A stretch of DNA of 64,000 bases from Corticium candelabrum (taxonomy: Eukaryota; Porifera; Homoscleromorpha; Homosclerophorida; Plakinidae). The position numbers and the translations under genes are program-made. Below the pieces are notes generated by a model, which was not told the origin of the DNA, ran no database searches, and saw nothing but the letters and a program-made list of their open reading frames with translations. Location of the stretch: NCBI RefSeq assembly GCF_963422355.1, contig NC_085101.1:1286701-1350700 (forward strand), given 5' to 3'. Shown in pieces: positions 23,431 to 35,300 of the stretch. Every line of letters begins with the position of its first letter. The stretch's first letter is position 1.

Positions 23431-24090
23431 CTTTTGGACAAAATGATGCAAACGCAACGAAAGCAATGACAATAACTCCGCAAGAGGATGAACATGTTTG
23501 CACTGGGAAATTGCAGCATTCACGTGAGCAAACATGCTTTCCTTCTGCATCAAACATTGTCTTGTGTAGGGCTAATATTGGATATGCAGTTGTAATGTGT
23601 TCATTAAGAAGCTTGTTCAATCAGTGAATACTTGCTGGGTCTCGACGACTAGGTTAGTTGGAACCGGGTAGCCAAGGGAATCACCATAGAAGGAGAGTTT
23701 GGCATCAAAGTCAGTAGCAACAACAGTCCAGTGGTTTCCTGTTAATAGTCGATTGGATGCTACAGCAGTGCCTGACATAGGGTCAATTTGCACATTTATA
23801 ATCCAAAAAGCTAGTCGAATGCTGGTTCTTCCATGGAGTGCTTTTGTAATATAGTCTTGAAGTCTTCCTTTGTTGTACTCTGATAGTACAAGGCACAAAC
23901 AATCTTCTGATGACAGGTTCACAATGTTAGCAAGACACTCTAGAAGTTCATCTGACAACCATCTATTACATGCTAACTTTGACAATTGGCTGTTACTAAG
24001 ACCAGCACATACTGTTGCAGATGCAGATTGATTTAGCAATAGCTCCTTGAACGTTTGTAAAGCTTGATTTTCAGGGTGTTCTAGATTCAA
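23430..24090 (-). pseudogene. Ulp1/C48-type cysteine protease domain
   Basis: The predicted triad is visible: His in GNHWTVVATDF (near 23,735), Asp in FYGDSLGYP (near 23,680) and Cys in SSSCGVIVIAF (near 23,480), with Gln in PVQTCSSS upstream. Ulp1-family enzymes cleave SUMO-like modifiers. The frame shifts by one base near 23,619 between Asp and Cys, so the domain needs that shift to be resolved. The N-terminal 100 residues are helical and not recognised. A likely first exon further upstream was not found with confidence, and the chosen start is simply the first codon of the open frame. Confidence 0.7.
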
Positions 24091-24229
24091 ATTCTTTGGA
24101 AGGTTATAGGTCTGACCGAACCATTCTTCTTCCTGAAGGACCTATTAAAAAGTTGAATGGTTATCATTACTGATAGAACATTAGTTCTGGTGCAATAGTG
24201 ACAGGTACATGCATGCACATTGTAAGTAG

Positions 24230-24836
<607 letters not shown>

Positions 24837-24866
24837 CATGTTGTATTTAGATTTGTTAGAAAGTTG

Positions 24867-25130
24867 CTATATACTATCTGTGCACAATTTATTAATTAAG
24901 TTATTGACCTCTGATGCTATTCTCTTGGCTTCATGAATTGCAAGAAATTCATGCATTGCATCCAGATCAAAGATTCCAAATAGAAATGATGCACCATAAT
25001 GCCTGTTCAAAGCCTTTTCGCTAGATTCATTCTCCTTCCTACTCAATGCTCTACTGCATGTTGTACAGGTAGAATGGCTGGGCATCATGCTTCTGTTGTG
25101 TGGATCACTGAACTGATTAGTTCCAGTCAC
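24867..25130 (-). other. Possible 5' exon upstream of the MULE-like gene
   Basis: An 87-codon minus frame with HYGASFLFGIFDLDAMHEFL and a Cys pair in TCTTCSRAL. It lies upstream of the MULE-like gene on the same strand, across the TG repeat. It could be a first exon, but no splice pair ties the two together. Confidence 0.2.
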
Positions 25131-25455
25131 GCAAATGATGCTTCCTTTCTCTGGGCGGACATGAGGGAAGATCAGCCTAGTGCAATCTTGACGGGATAGC
25201 TCTCTTACAGATCTACGCAGGTCAAATGTACAACGTGAGGCGCAGCCTAGACGGCTCCTGCTACGTAAGGTTTCCTAGCGGAAGTGCCTTCGCTAATTAC
25301 TACTAGCTAACCTCTTCTCCAACGTGAATGAAACAGAAGCAGGGAAGTTTCTAAACATGCTTTCAGCTGAAAGAGCGCGAAATTGAACAGACGGGGAATT
25401 GCACTGTGACAAGTGCGAGACACCTGCAAACTCACGTGCAGGATAACCACGGCAC

Positions 25456-25566
25456 GTGTACTAAAAAGTCAAGCACGTGAATCTAGAATTTATATGGGAT
25501 ATTTATCCGGGACTTGAAATAACCGGGCCCAAAAAATTCGCAAAGGGAGGCCTAGTGTCGAGGCTA
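25456..25566 (-). repeat. Interspersed repeat, inverted copy of 16,030-16,112
   Basis: Carries GGGCCCAAAAAATTCGC next to AAAGGGAGGCCTAGTGTCGA; the latter reversed also borders 15,099-15,122. It ends next to the collagen duplication at about 25,681. Confidence 0.55.
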
Positions 25567-25916
25567 ACACCATACTACACAAAGCTGGCTAACCACATGC
25601 CACAGTACTATATAGTGTCATATTCTATCAGTATGCTAATGAGTACTAGGGGTAGTCCCACAGTCCCTTACTCTACTACAAGTGTCATACCGCGATCAGC
25701 ATAATTTAGCAACGATATGTATCCTAACACATTTGATTGAACAATAGAACATGCCATACATTTGACTGTAGCAATATTATTATATTTGCACTGTACGAAT
25801 CTTCTATCCTGTGATTGGATGACGCAGCTTTGTGTCCCGCCTTCCGGTCAATTCTATTCATTCGTAGCAGACCGGAACTATTTGTTCATTGTTCTTCCTT
25901 GTTCACCAAGAACAGC

Positions 25917-26360
25917 ATGCTCAAGTTCATGCTTGTAGTTTGTGCTCTAGCTCAGCAAGCTGTTAGCAACAGCGACCAGACAGGAGATGCATCAATGCAA
26001 AGTTGCATTGGACAGAAAGGTGAAAAGGTAATACACGTTGCAAAAGAATAATATAAAAGAGAGAACTGTTGCAAATATAGTTCCGTATTGCTTACGAATT
26101 TTGTGATTTCTAAGGGTGACTACGGTCTTCCTGGAATACGTGGGTTAAGAGTGAGTTTACTAATGTTTCAATGCATTGTATTGCGTGGACTCGCTCATAT
26201 GTGCTTTGTGCTTATACTTCTAGGGTTACAAAGGCGGATTGGGAGCAGCCGGTCCCAAAGTAATTTCTTTTTTAGACAGCTATTGATATCACAACATTAG
26301 ACGTCGTTATTGCAGGGAGACAGCGGAGCATCTGGTCCTGCTGGACCTCCTGGTGCTCAG
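25917..26360 (+). CDS. Collagen-TNF exons 1-4: signal peptide and first collagen repeats
   Basis: Exon 1 ends with the first triplets (GQKGEK), followed by exons GDYGLPGIRGLR, GYKGGLGAAGPK and GDSGASGPAGPPGAQ. Introns are only 56-87 bp. Comparison with the dead copy at 8567-9010 shows that this copy keeps every Gly and has no stop, evidence that it has been under selection since the duplication. Confidence 0.85.
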
Positions 26361-29300
26361 GTGAGTAGTTTGGATACATTAGTATTTGCACAACTGAGAT
26401 AATTGTATTGTAAATATTATTAACCCGTATAGTAATACGTAATGTGGACAGAATGACGGACAGACGAAGGGACGTCGAATTTGAATGCAGCGCATTGTAA
26501 TCGTTAGTGTCAATTCGTGTGCCAGATGTCGACAATCCTACTTGCCGGTCATTGTGTCCAGCCTCCTTATCACACCCTTCCTGTTACTAAGCAGGTGCCA
26601 GTATGTGTGCAACACCTGCACGTTCTGTAATCTATATATATATATATATATATATATAAATATAAAGGAGAGGTGTCTGTCTGTCCGTGTGTCCGTCTGC
26701 TGGAACGTTTCTCAAAGACGGCGAGTCCGATCTCGGCCGAATTTGGCTCGCATACGCCAAATTCATTAATGTCGAAAGTCAGACCGTGGTCGCCTTCCTG
26801 ACTTCTCCCACGACGACGCCATTTCCCGCCGATGCACTCGCTTCCGCTTGCGCACGAATATCTCCGGAACGGCGAATCGTATCTCCGCCGAATTCAGACT
26901 GCCCGTTCCCGACGTCAGACGGTACGCGCCGAGCGTATCGTTTATTGCGGGCTACGGCGGGAAAGGGAAGATATTGTTGCTGATATCCGGGTATTGCATC
27001 TTTTCAGTGCATCACTGCATGCCAAGTTAAGTGCGTGTCCGTAGCAGTGTGTGAAAACCGCTCTTGATTCTTCGTCAGATAACTGCTTGTCTACTCCTGA
27101 CTTTCCGCCACTCATATTCGCTGCCCCTTCGTAGCATTACCCACGAGCTCTTGCTAGAGACAGGTCCATTCTCAATAGCGTATCCTTGATGACATGAACT
27201 AGAGTGGCTGCAGAAATGTTTTCTACCTCATATAAGGCGATAAATTCTTCGTGGGCATCCAGATTATCATCACCCACCGTAACTATATGACAACCTGTTC
27301 TTTGTTTGCAAAGTCTGTCGACTCGTCTACCATGATGGTGACGAAAGAAGTCTGCTTCAGAACTCACGCAATATCACGCGCTATGCGTAAGGCCATGACC
27401 TTCAGCAGAAAAGTACTTGTCCGTTTTTCCTCCAGTAATCCATTTCAAAAGTTTTGGATTGTCCTGTGCTTGTAGCAGAAGTAGTTGCCTAAAAGTAGCA
27501 GAAGTAGTCTACTTAGGCCTTTATCCTCGTAAAGGTAGCCCTTGACGAGCTAAGAACCTTACACATGAAACAATTTTTGAGGAAGCATTGTCGTCGTTCA
27601 CATTTGTCTTGCTTGTGAAGTCTTGACAATAATTCCCCAACATCCTCTGTGGTTTTTGGAAGACTGATGGTTCTCTCGACGGCTTTGCGATGAACGTTCG
27701 ATGCTTCGTGAGTTTTTAGTTTCTCAGTGGCATTCTTCCAGTAGCAGAATCCCTTCCGTATGAACGACCGATCGACAATCCCTGCAGCTGCGGCTAGCTT
27801 TTTCTCCTTGCATGCTGTGATGCAGAAGTGACAAAACGCTACATCTTTGGCCTCATCGTAGTGTAGCCAACTGTGGAGCTTGAACCAAGACGACTGAAAC
27901 GATCGGCTAACAGTTTCTTTCTTTCCAAACTGTCTTTTCGGGAACTGAAAGTCTAGAGGTTAATGAGGCGAGTCACCAATATCAGGTAGTGTCATTTCTG
28001 CTTGAGATCGAAGAGTTGACAATGCCATGTCTTTGTGGAGCTTCTCAACCAGACATAGCAGAAACCGGATGGGTGAGTCACATCCGGGTACGTCAGATCT
28101 GTTCATGAGCATGCGCACAAAGTTTTATACGTCTTGCCGTCCGATCTGGTCTCAGACTCCGGCAAAGTAGAGGTTGCTGGTTGTGTTGGAGTAGATCAAG
28201 TACGACATAAATTAGTTATTTAATCAGCTATAGACTAAACCGGAAGCATGCTCTAACGTAGCGCTGACTGAACTCAACTTTCCAGAAAGTGGAGGGGCCA
28301 TGGCCCCTCGGCCACTGCTCCTCCGACGGCCCTGTTAAGTGAGTCAATCGTCTCAAGACGCCGGTGTAGCTCCTCCCACTGACAGTACCCATAACACAAC
28401 TCTGCTAGCACGTACAGATTGTGACATACTTCCCGGCCAGATCATTTCTTTCGACTCAAATCCACGGCGGCTACGTCACTCAATTGAGAAGTCAGCTTCT
28501 CTGTTCTCACTTCCCTTGATGGCTTCTAGGCGGAACGAATAGGCTTGTAAATACATTCACCATCATTCCTGTTAGAAGATTACTCGATCCTGTGATTCAG
28601 ACGTTGAACAAGTCTGTTCAGTAGATTGACGTTGTAGATCTTCACTTGCCGTCCACATTAATCTTTTAATTAATCACACTCTCCTACAGCCGAATTACGG
28701 AGTACGGTCCTCTCTATCTCGATCATTAGTAGCTTGTTACTCTCTGTTGCCAGCAATATTAGTACTTCGTCTCCCGCAGAGAACGTACGTCTCTTAGTGC
28801 TGCGATCATAGTGTATACCTTGTACTTCCGCCGGGCTTTTCTGGTTCTTCTCTTGCAATGCTTGATCGCATTTTGCAATGCGGTGCTTTAGCGGTTGTTG
28901 TTCTTGACACTGTCTTCTGAATTATTTCACGCGAGCTACATGTACAGAAACTTGACATATCATTTCTAACTTTGAACTAAAAAAAATCCCCTAGGATTTG
29001 TGTTTCGTCTTCTTGGCTTTGCGATGGCGTCTCCTAGCTAACTTGTGGAGTAGCTACATTACTATCACATCAATTGTGTAGGTATATACAATTACTTGTC
29101 GTATTACTTTTTCTTTGTCTACCTTGGGATTCCTAAAATTTTGATCGAGAACGTTATCTATTTCCTGGAATGTGACCTTCTGATCTCTCTTGATGATGGG
29201 TCTGGTTCTGGACCTATACTTCCGAATTGATGTGTCTCGTGCAATCGTGTCTCATCGCGATCTACGTTATTGCATTATACTTTACGGTGTTTATACGACC

Positions 29301-32300
29301 AACGGGCGACTTACAACTATCTCCGCTGCTTGAACACTGGCCTCACTCACGTTGGGTCAGAATCTTCTGCGGCTCGCGCTCCGGGAACGTTGCCGATGAT
29401 TGTGTCACATAATACGTCAGACGGACACAAGTCATAACGTATTACGGCGAATTTAGCGTGACCATTGCTAAAGGAAAAGTGAGCACTGTGTTATCAGCGA
29501 TGCGCATAACACCATGCTTAGATCAATAAATTGACTTGGTTTCACTAGTTATTGTTTGACGACGACGACGACGCATAGCGTGTCGCGCAAAATTCTACCA
29601 ACCACCCTTCCGATCAGACCACGAACAACAGACATTTCCCCACTGTCCGCATTTCTAAACTTTTCGAATAGACACTACTGACGCAGGAAACTCGGTGTCC
29701 GTTTGCTAACTTTAATCAGCTATCATCATATATCACGTTGGAGATCGGGCGACGTGGATTCACGTGGCGAGTCGGATTGAATCGAACACGTGGCAGAAAT
29801 TCCTCTAACCGGCTCTTGACTTGACTCTTCTGACTAAATTCTTCTTACTTCTGAACAACGGCGCTTGTTTTGATGACTGGCGGGACAGTATAATTCATCT
29901 AACAACATTTTTACCCCCTTGATAGAACACACTATCTTTCCGCATAAAATATTATAGGATACTGTATCCATTGTGATTGTTTTTATCGTGACCTGATAGG
30001 GCGTCCTAGTGCACTTCATCCTTCCTGGTACAATTTGGACCTGAACTAGCATCGTCAACTAAAATGTTCGAAATAACATAAGTTGTGTAATATATAGCTC
30101 CATTTTGCCTCTAACTGCAATGTCATCATCTCTCTCTTCCAGCTTGTCTTTCTCTCTCTTTTCGTTTCTTTGTTCTCTCTTCTCGTTTTATGGCTCTCGC
30201 TTCTCTTTCAATGGCTTAAATCGCACCATACGACTATAGTACTTCAAGCTTGTTTCTACGCGAAGAGTCTTCGTTTCCTATCTTGCATAAGATACATAGA
30301 ATATCTAATCGCAGTCTTTGTAGAATTTTGTCGAGACTCTTCTTGTCCAGCTCTAGGAGTCCATGGAATGATGGATAGTTGTGTGTTTCTATGGTCAGTA
30401 TATCCACACTATCGGACATGTCCAGTATGCTGGATAAGACTGCCTTTGTGGACATTGAGTTTTGCGAAGCAGGCTACATATAGGGCTACATATTTTTTGA
30501 CTGCGGCGTCAAATTTTATCTCCTTGTATATACTCATATGGAATACCTCGACAGCAAGATTCGGGCATTCGTCGAACGACACCGTTCTCTCCGACAACGT
30601 AAAGAGGAATGGCATTGACTGCGACGACATACGAATAGAAGATCCAGAATAGCTGCTCTAGTGGATTGAAATCCCTAGTGCTCCTTTCGACAACTGCTCG
30701 GAGACAACAGTGGTGTCGAAGCGAGATCTCTCGTGGATATCGCTTGTTGGTGGAGAACGGTATTCAAACACGTGTCGGAATGATCGGTTACAATAGATTG
30801 TGTGTGGGTAATCACATCCTATATTCAAGCTGGAAATGTATACTATAGTCTAGGCGGGTACTGTGTCGTATCGTGGACGAAATATGGCAAAGGTAGACGC
30901 ATCCACACTACGGCGGACGTACAATCGGAGGTCGACCGAGATACTGTCATACTCGAGTACAAGGCTTCGCACCGAAGAAAGCCCAACGGTCGCATACCTC
31001 GATACTACAAACCCCACATCTGGACGTGACTGGATCTCTCTCCCACCGCGAGTTTCGATCTTTACGTAAAGGTCGTCTGTGGTCTCTGCACCTTGGTACA
31101 GCTAGGTCCAACACCGTGCTACAAATACGTCTTACTAAAGAGACACAAGCCACTGTTGGACATAGCCGATGGCTTGGGGTTGTATGGTGGTTCTCGTAGA
31201 AGGTGTGGAGGAGCCCGTGGACTACGGATCCGCATCAACCGATACACTCCGCAATACCATGAAAGACGCCGAGTCAAATATTCGGACCCTGGTTTGCAGA
31301 AGGAAGAGACAACAATGTGTCTCTCAAGGAGGCTCTCGCCGGTGTGGACGGTACCGTTGTGGGTTATGTACCTTGAAAGGCCATGGAGGTGCACTATAGA
31401 ACCATCGAGCACAAACAAAGTTTCCTACGAGATAGCAGACCCAAGATCGAAGAACTGTGTAAGACGGTTTGCACGATCCGAGCTTCGGAATATCCGTGTA
31501 TGGCCTTTTACAATCTGTATACATTAACAGGTGGGTACGTGCAAAGATGTGTACAGAGATGTCTAGGTGTGGAAAAAGGGAAAACCTACCCGTTTGTCTA
31601 CCTACCTGCCTGCCTGCCTACCTTTCCTGCATTTTTGGATTTTCTCTGTTTGCCTGCTTATCTACCTGCCTCCTTTTCAATTCTTTTTTTGTGTCTGTCT
31701 GTAATTTGGGAGTTTGTCTTGGTCTGCCTACCTACATGCCTGTCTTTGCATTTTCTCTGTTCTGTCTACGGTATTTTAGATTACATCTACTAGTTTCAGG
31801 GCCAAGCTGGAACGAAACCCCAGCTAATTCCGAAAACCATATATCTCGAGCTGTGCAAGCACCAACTCTTGGGCTCTTTCCGTCGATAGATCAAGCAAAG
31901 TTTTTGTCTTTTGTTGCAATCGGAACTTTCGACTTATCGCATAGAAGGTGTCTCGGATTTTCTCCAACCTTGCTTTGATATCCGCTATTTTAATTTTTGC
32001 TTATTGCAATAGCAGTCAGTTTTTCTTTCTCGTGGCCAATGTCGTAGCTCGTTCGACCTCTTCGACTTGCAGATCTGCTTCTCGCCTCGCGGCTACGAAC
32101 ATTCGCCAGTTGATCTCCTGGAGTAGCAGAGCCTTTTCCTCCAACATGTTCCGACAATTGAGGGTAAAGAACAGACAAACCTTGGGGTGGTAATAGCCTC
32201 CTCGAAGGGTAATGGATGTAGGTCGCGCTCGCCATGCCAAATCTTGCAATTTTACTTCCATCGAACTAATTCGGTTTCTGGCAGACGTCGTTTGCTCTGT

Positions 32301-35300
32301 GTCGGCTTTGAATTTGTCCGGATGTCGTGTAAACTGGGCATTGCTGCAAGCTAAGTACATTGCATCTTCATGTTTTCGACAGGTACTTAGCCTAGCGTGG
32401 TCTCTCTCGTCGTCTTTGCCCAGAACCACGGCATGATGGGTTTACACCCACGAACCTGAAGGCGGATACTCATAACGAAAGATAGTCCTTTTGTCGAATC
32501 TCGAAATTTCGATCCGTGTAGTCCTTGGACACCCGCAGATACGGCCGTTGGTCGTGTGGCCAAAGTAGACGGCGTAAAGCTTATTTGTCTGATTCGACAG
32601 GAATACTATGTTGCGGTGTATGGCCGACGCTGGCGCCTTGCATTGTTCGCATAGAGGGTACGCCCAGAACAGTGGATTACCCGTCGACAAAGAATATACG
32701 TACGAGACAGCCTTTTCTGCTGTTTCCAATCGTGCTTCCTCCGGTCGTATCCCGTACAACGACACCTCGCCGCGACAGATTCCACAAGCTTGTACGTCCG
32801 GGTGGGTGAACGTCTCTTCAAGCCTCTTGTCGTGGCACTTGCTGTAGTTGGCCACGGTGTTTCCCAGATTCTCTTGGACGCTTGCACACACGATCTGGCA
32901 TACAAACTTGTTGTATAACTTGACTTTTATAGCAATCCACAGGGATTTTCTCGGAATTGGAAGAACAAGCATTTGTTGCCCACATTGTCGTCGTTCGCCA
33001 GAATCATATTTGGGTTGTCTCCGGTACTGTCTGTGGTAGGAAGTCGTGCTCGGAGACGAGGTGGTCTAGGAGTGCTTTCCTATCCAGACATCTAGAAACG
33101 TCTCGAGTACAGTCTATGCAATAGAACCCGATTCCGTTGCATTGTAGTCTTTCCAGGAACTCTGGGAGCCGTTCCAACAGCCCTTCCATCGGAATGTTTG
33201 CTACATCAATCTTGCATACCACGATCGCAGTCGATGTTGTGTTTGGATACTTCCCGTTGTAAACACACAGCGCGTTGTTGTCGTCGGCAAGAGTCTGTTG
33301 TTCCGTGTTCCAATATATGAATTGTCCGTGCCCCTCGTATGGACAAATGGCTACAATCTCCACGTGTAGACAATCTGGAAGTCCTATGTCCGCGTGTGCT
33401 TGAATTCGGGCGAGAATCGCTCTTGCGACTGCACCCGCTGCGAATACGGTGGTTCCTCCGACACTGGTTCTAATGTCTTTGGAATGCAGACTCCATACAA
33501 AGAGGTCGTCGACGAAGACGTCGGATATTGGTTCTAGATTCTTTCAAAGAGCGTCCGTGCGCTCGACTTGTATATAGTCCATTTTTGCGATATCGCTCGC
33601 CAGGTTATTCTTGTACAGGTTCTGTACAAGGACGTGACGAACCATACGCTCGCCGACGGTGGGGAGATCCAAATCTTTTAAGATGTTGTATTGCTCGGTG
33701 GCTTGGTAGCCGAAAGCTGTGTTCTTCATGGCGTTAAAGGTGGCAAAGTTTGTTCCCAGATGCCGTATATCTAGGACTAAAGAAAATGCCGTCTAGAGCT
33801 AATGTATATATACGACTAGAAATCTTAGCCATTTCGAGGTCGTATGCATAATTTGAGGATACTATAGGTTGTAGAAATTTGTCTGAAAGTTTCAAGATTG
33901 CCATAGAGGGTGGGTGGCTCAAGGGTGGAAAGATCGCGTACCAGTGCGATGGTTCGGTATCATGCAATGGGTTTTTATCAGGCGATCGAAGTGCGACGGC
34001 TCTTCGAAGTGTACGGGTCTTCGGAGTGCAACGAGTTGTCTGAGTGTACTTGACTTTGAAAATTAGCCCTTTGCATTGGAGGAATGATAGTCAAACTTGA
34101 GGAGATGGTAGCCCAAGGTAAAAGAGCCCATTTTATTGGAAAGGATTGTAGTCGAAACTGGCAAAAATGGAGCTGGAGCCGCAGCAGATCTCGGAACATA
34201 TTTTATACAATTCTGTGCTTATACAATAGAATATATTATTTGTCTAACAGGGCGCAACTTTCTCTATAGACAGTAGGCGACCACTTCTGTGGCTTTATAC
34301 TACAGGGGCGTAGCCAGGCATGTTTCGACGTTTGCCGGAAACCCCTAAGAAGGTGGGTGTGTCTACTGCATCGCGTAAGCCCCTCTCCGATTCGCGAATC
34401 TGTAGGTCTTTTTTTAGAAAAATAAATTACAATAAAGAAACGGGTCACCGTCGTTTGGTTTTGTCAAGAGACACGAGATGAAGCTGAAACAACAGGTAAC
34501 TCGTTTTTTGCCTGTATTTTGCGCTACTAGGTTATTTGCAGGTCAGTTGTGAAGAATGCATTATGGGCTAGCTGACCTGCACTTAATTCATCAACTAGTA
34601 GAGCTCATATCAATCTTTGTCGCAACTGCCTCGGCAGTCGTTTCCGTTTGTCTTCCGCGTCATCTTCCGTACTTTCTCGACCGACTTGCAGTGAACAGTC
34701 AAACCCGGTTCATTCAGCAGCCTGCTGCTCCCAGTCTAACAATTACCCTGACCTAGGGAGGTACAGTACGGACTAGCTCTGTTCACTCACTGATGAAAGG
34801 AAGTACTGGCTGCTCACTTACGCCTTCTGGCCAACTTCCAAATTCAAGTTTCCTAGCAAGAAAGAGTACTGTAAACCAGGTCATTTCAGCATCCATGGTG
34901 AAAATAGTACCCCTGGTTGGCCTACTGTCGGATTTTCGATGGGGGCTTCTGTATGAACTGTGTTGTCTTTGCCAAAGGCCGCTCGTCCCTTAGACAGTTG
35001 GTAACAACTCCCATGACATGTTTTACTCGTGCGAAACAAACAATTCAAGGACACTATGTGCAGACGACTCACAGAGTAGCAATGGAGGATTCTGCAGCAT
35101 ACATAGGCCAAATGGAGACGGACATTCGTCTGTTGAGCAGCAGTTGCAAATTCAAGCTTTCGATGTCATTCAGAGAAACAGAGCCATTTTGAGAAGTATT
35201 CTCAAAGCAGTCATATTCTGTGGTAGGCAGAACATTGCTCTAAGAGGTCATCATGAGAGCAAGCTTGCAACAGATGAGGAGTCTAAGCATGTGTGCAATG

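Larger units (their letters stand above)
20271..24090 (-). mobile_element. MULE-like transposase gene with Ulp1 protease and SWIM finger
   Basis: Three minus-strand frames (24,090-23,617; 23,620-21,104; 21,170-20,271) read as one ~1,290-residue protein broken by two single-base shifts. Order: Ulp1/C48 cysteine protease, MULE-type DDE transposase, SWIM zinc finger, basic tail. Plant Kaonashi elements are known MULE-derived genes with a Ulp1 domain, so this combination has precedent in plants; here it is in an animal-type genome. The reading frame is otherwise long and clean, which suggests a young insertion or base-call errors at the two shifts. No terminal inverted repeats were found. A domesticated host gene is an alternative. 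Confidence 0.75.

Noticed and set aside
25815..25916. Upstream in-frame ATG of the collagen-TNF gene
   Set aside because: It would put 34 residues before a well-formed signal peptide. The ATG at 25,917 directly starts that peptide, though the upstream one remains open in the duplicate too.
31093..31527. 144-residue Arg-rich plus frame
   Set aside because: Composition is odd, whereas the neighbouring plus frames over the same bases read as ordinary protein in separate pieces; treated as a shadow.
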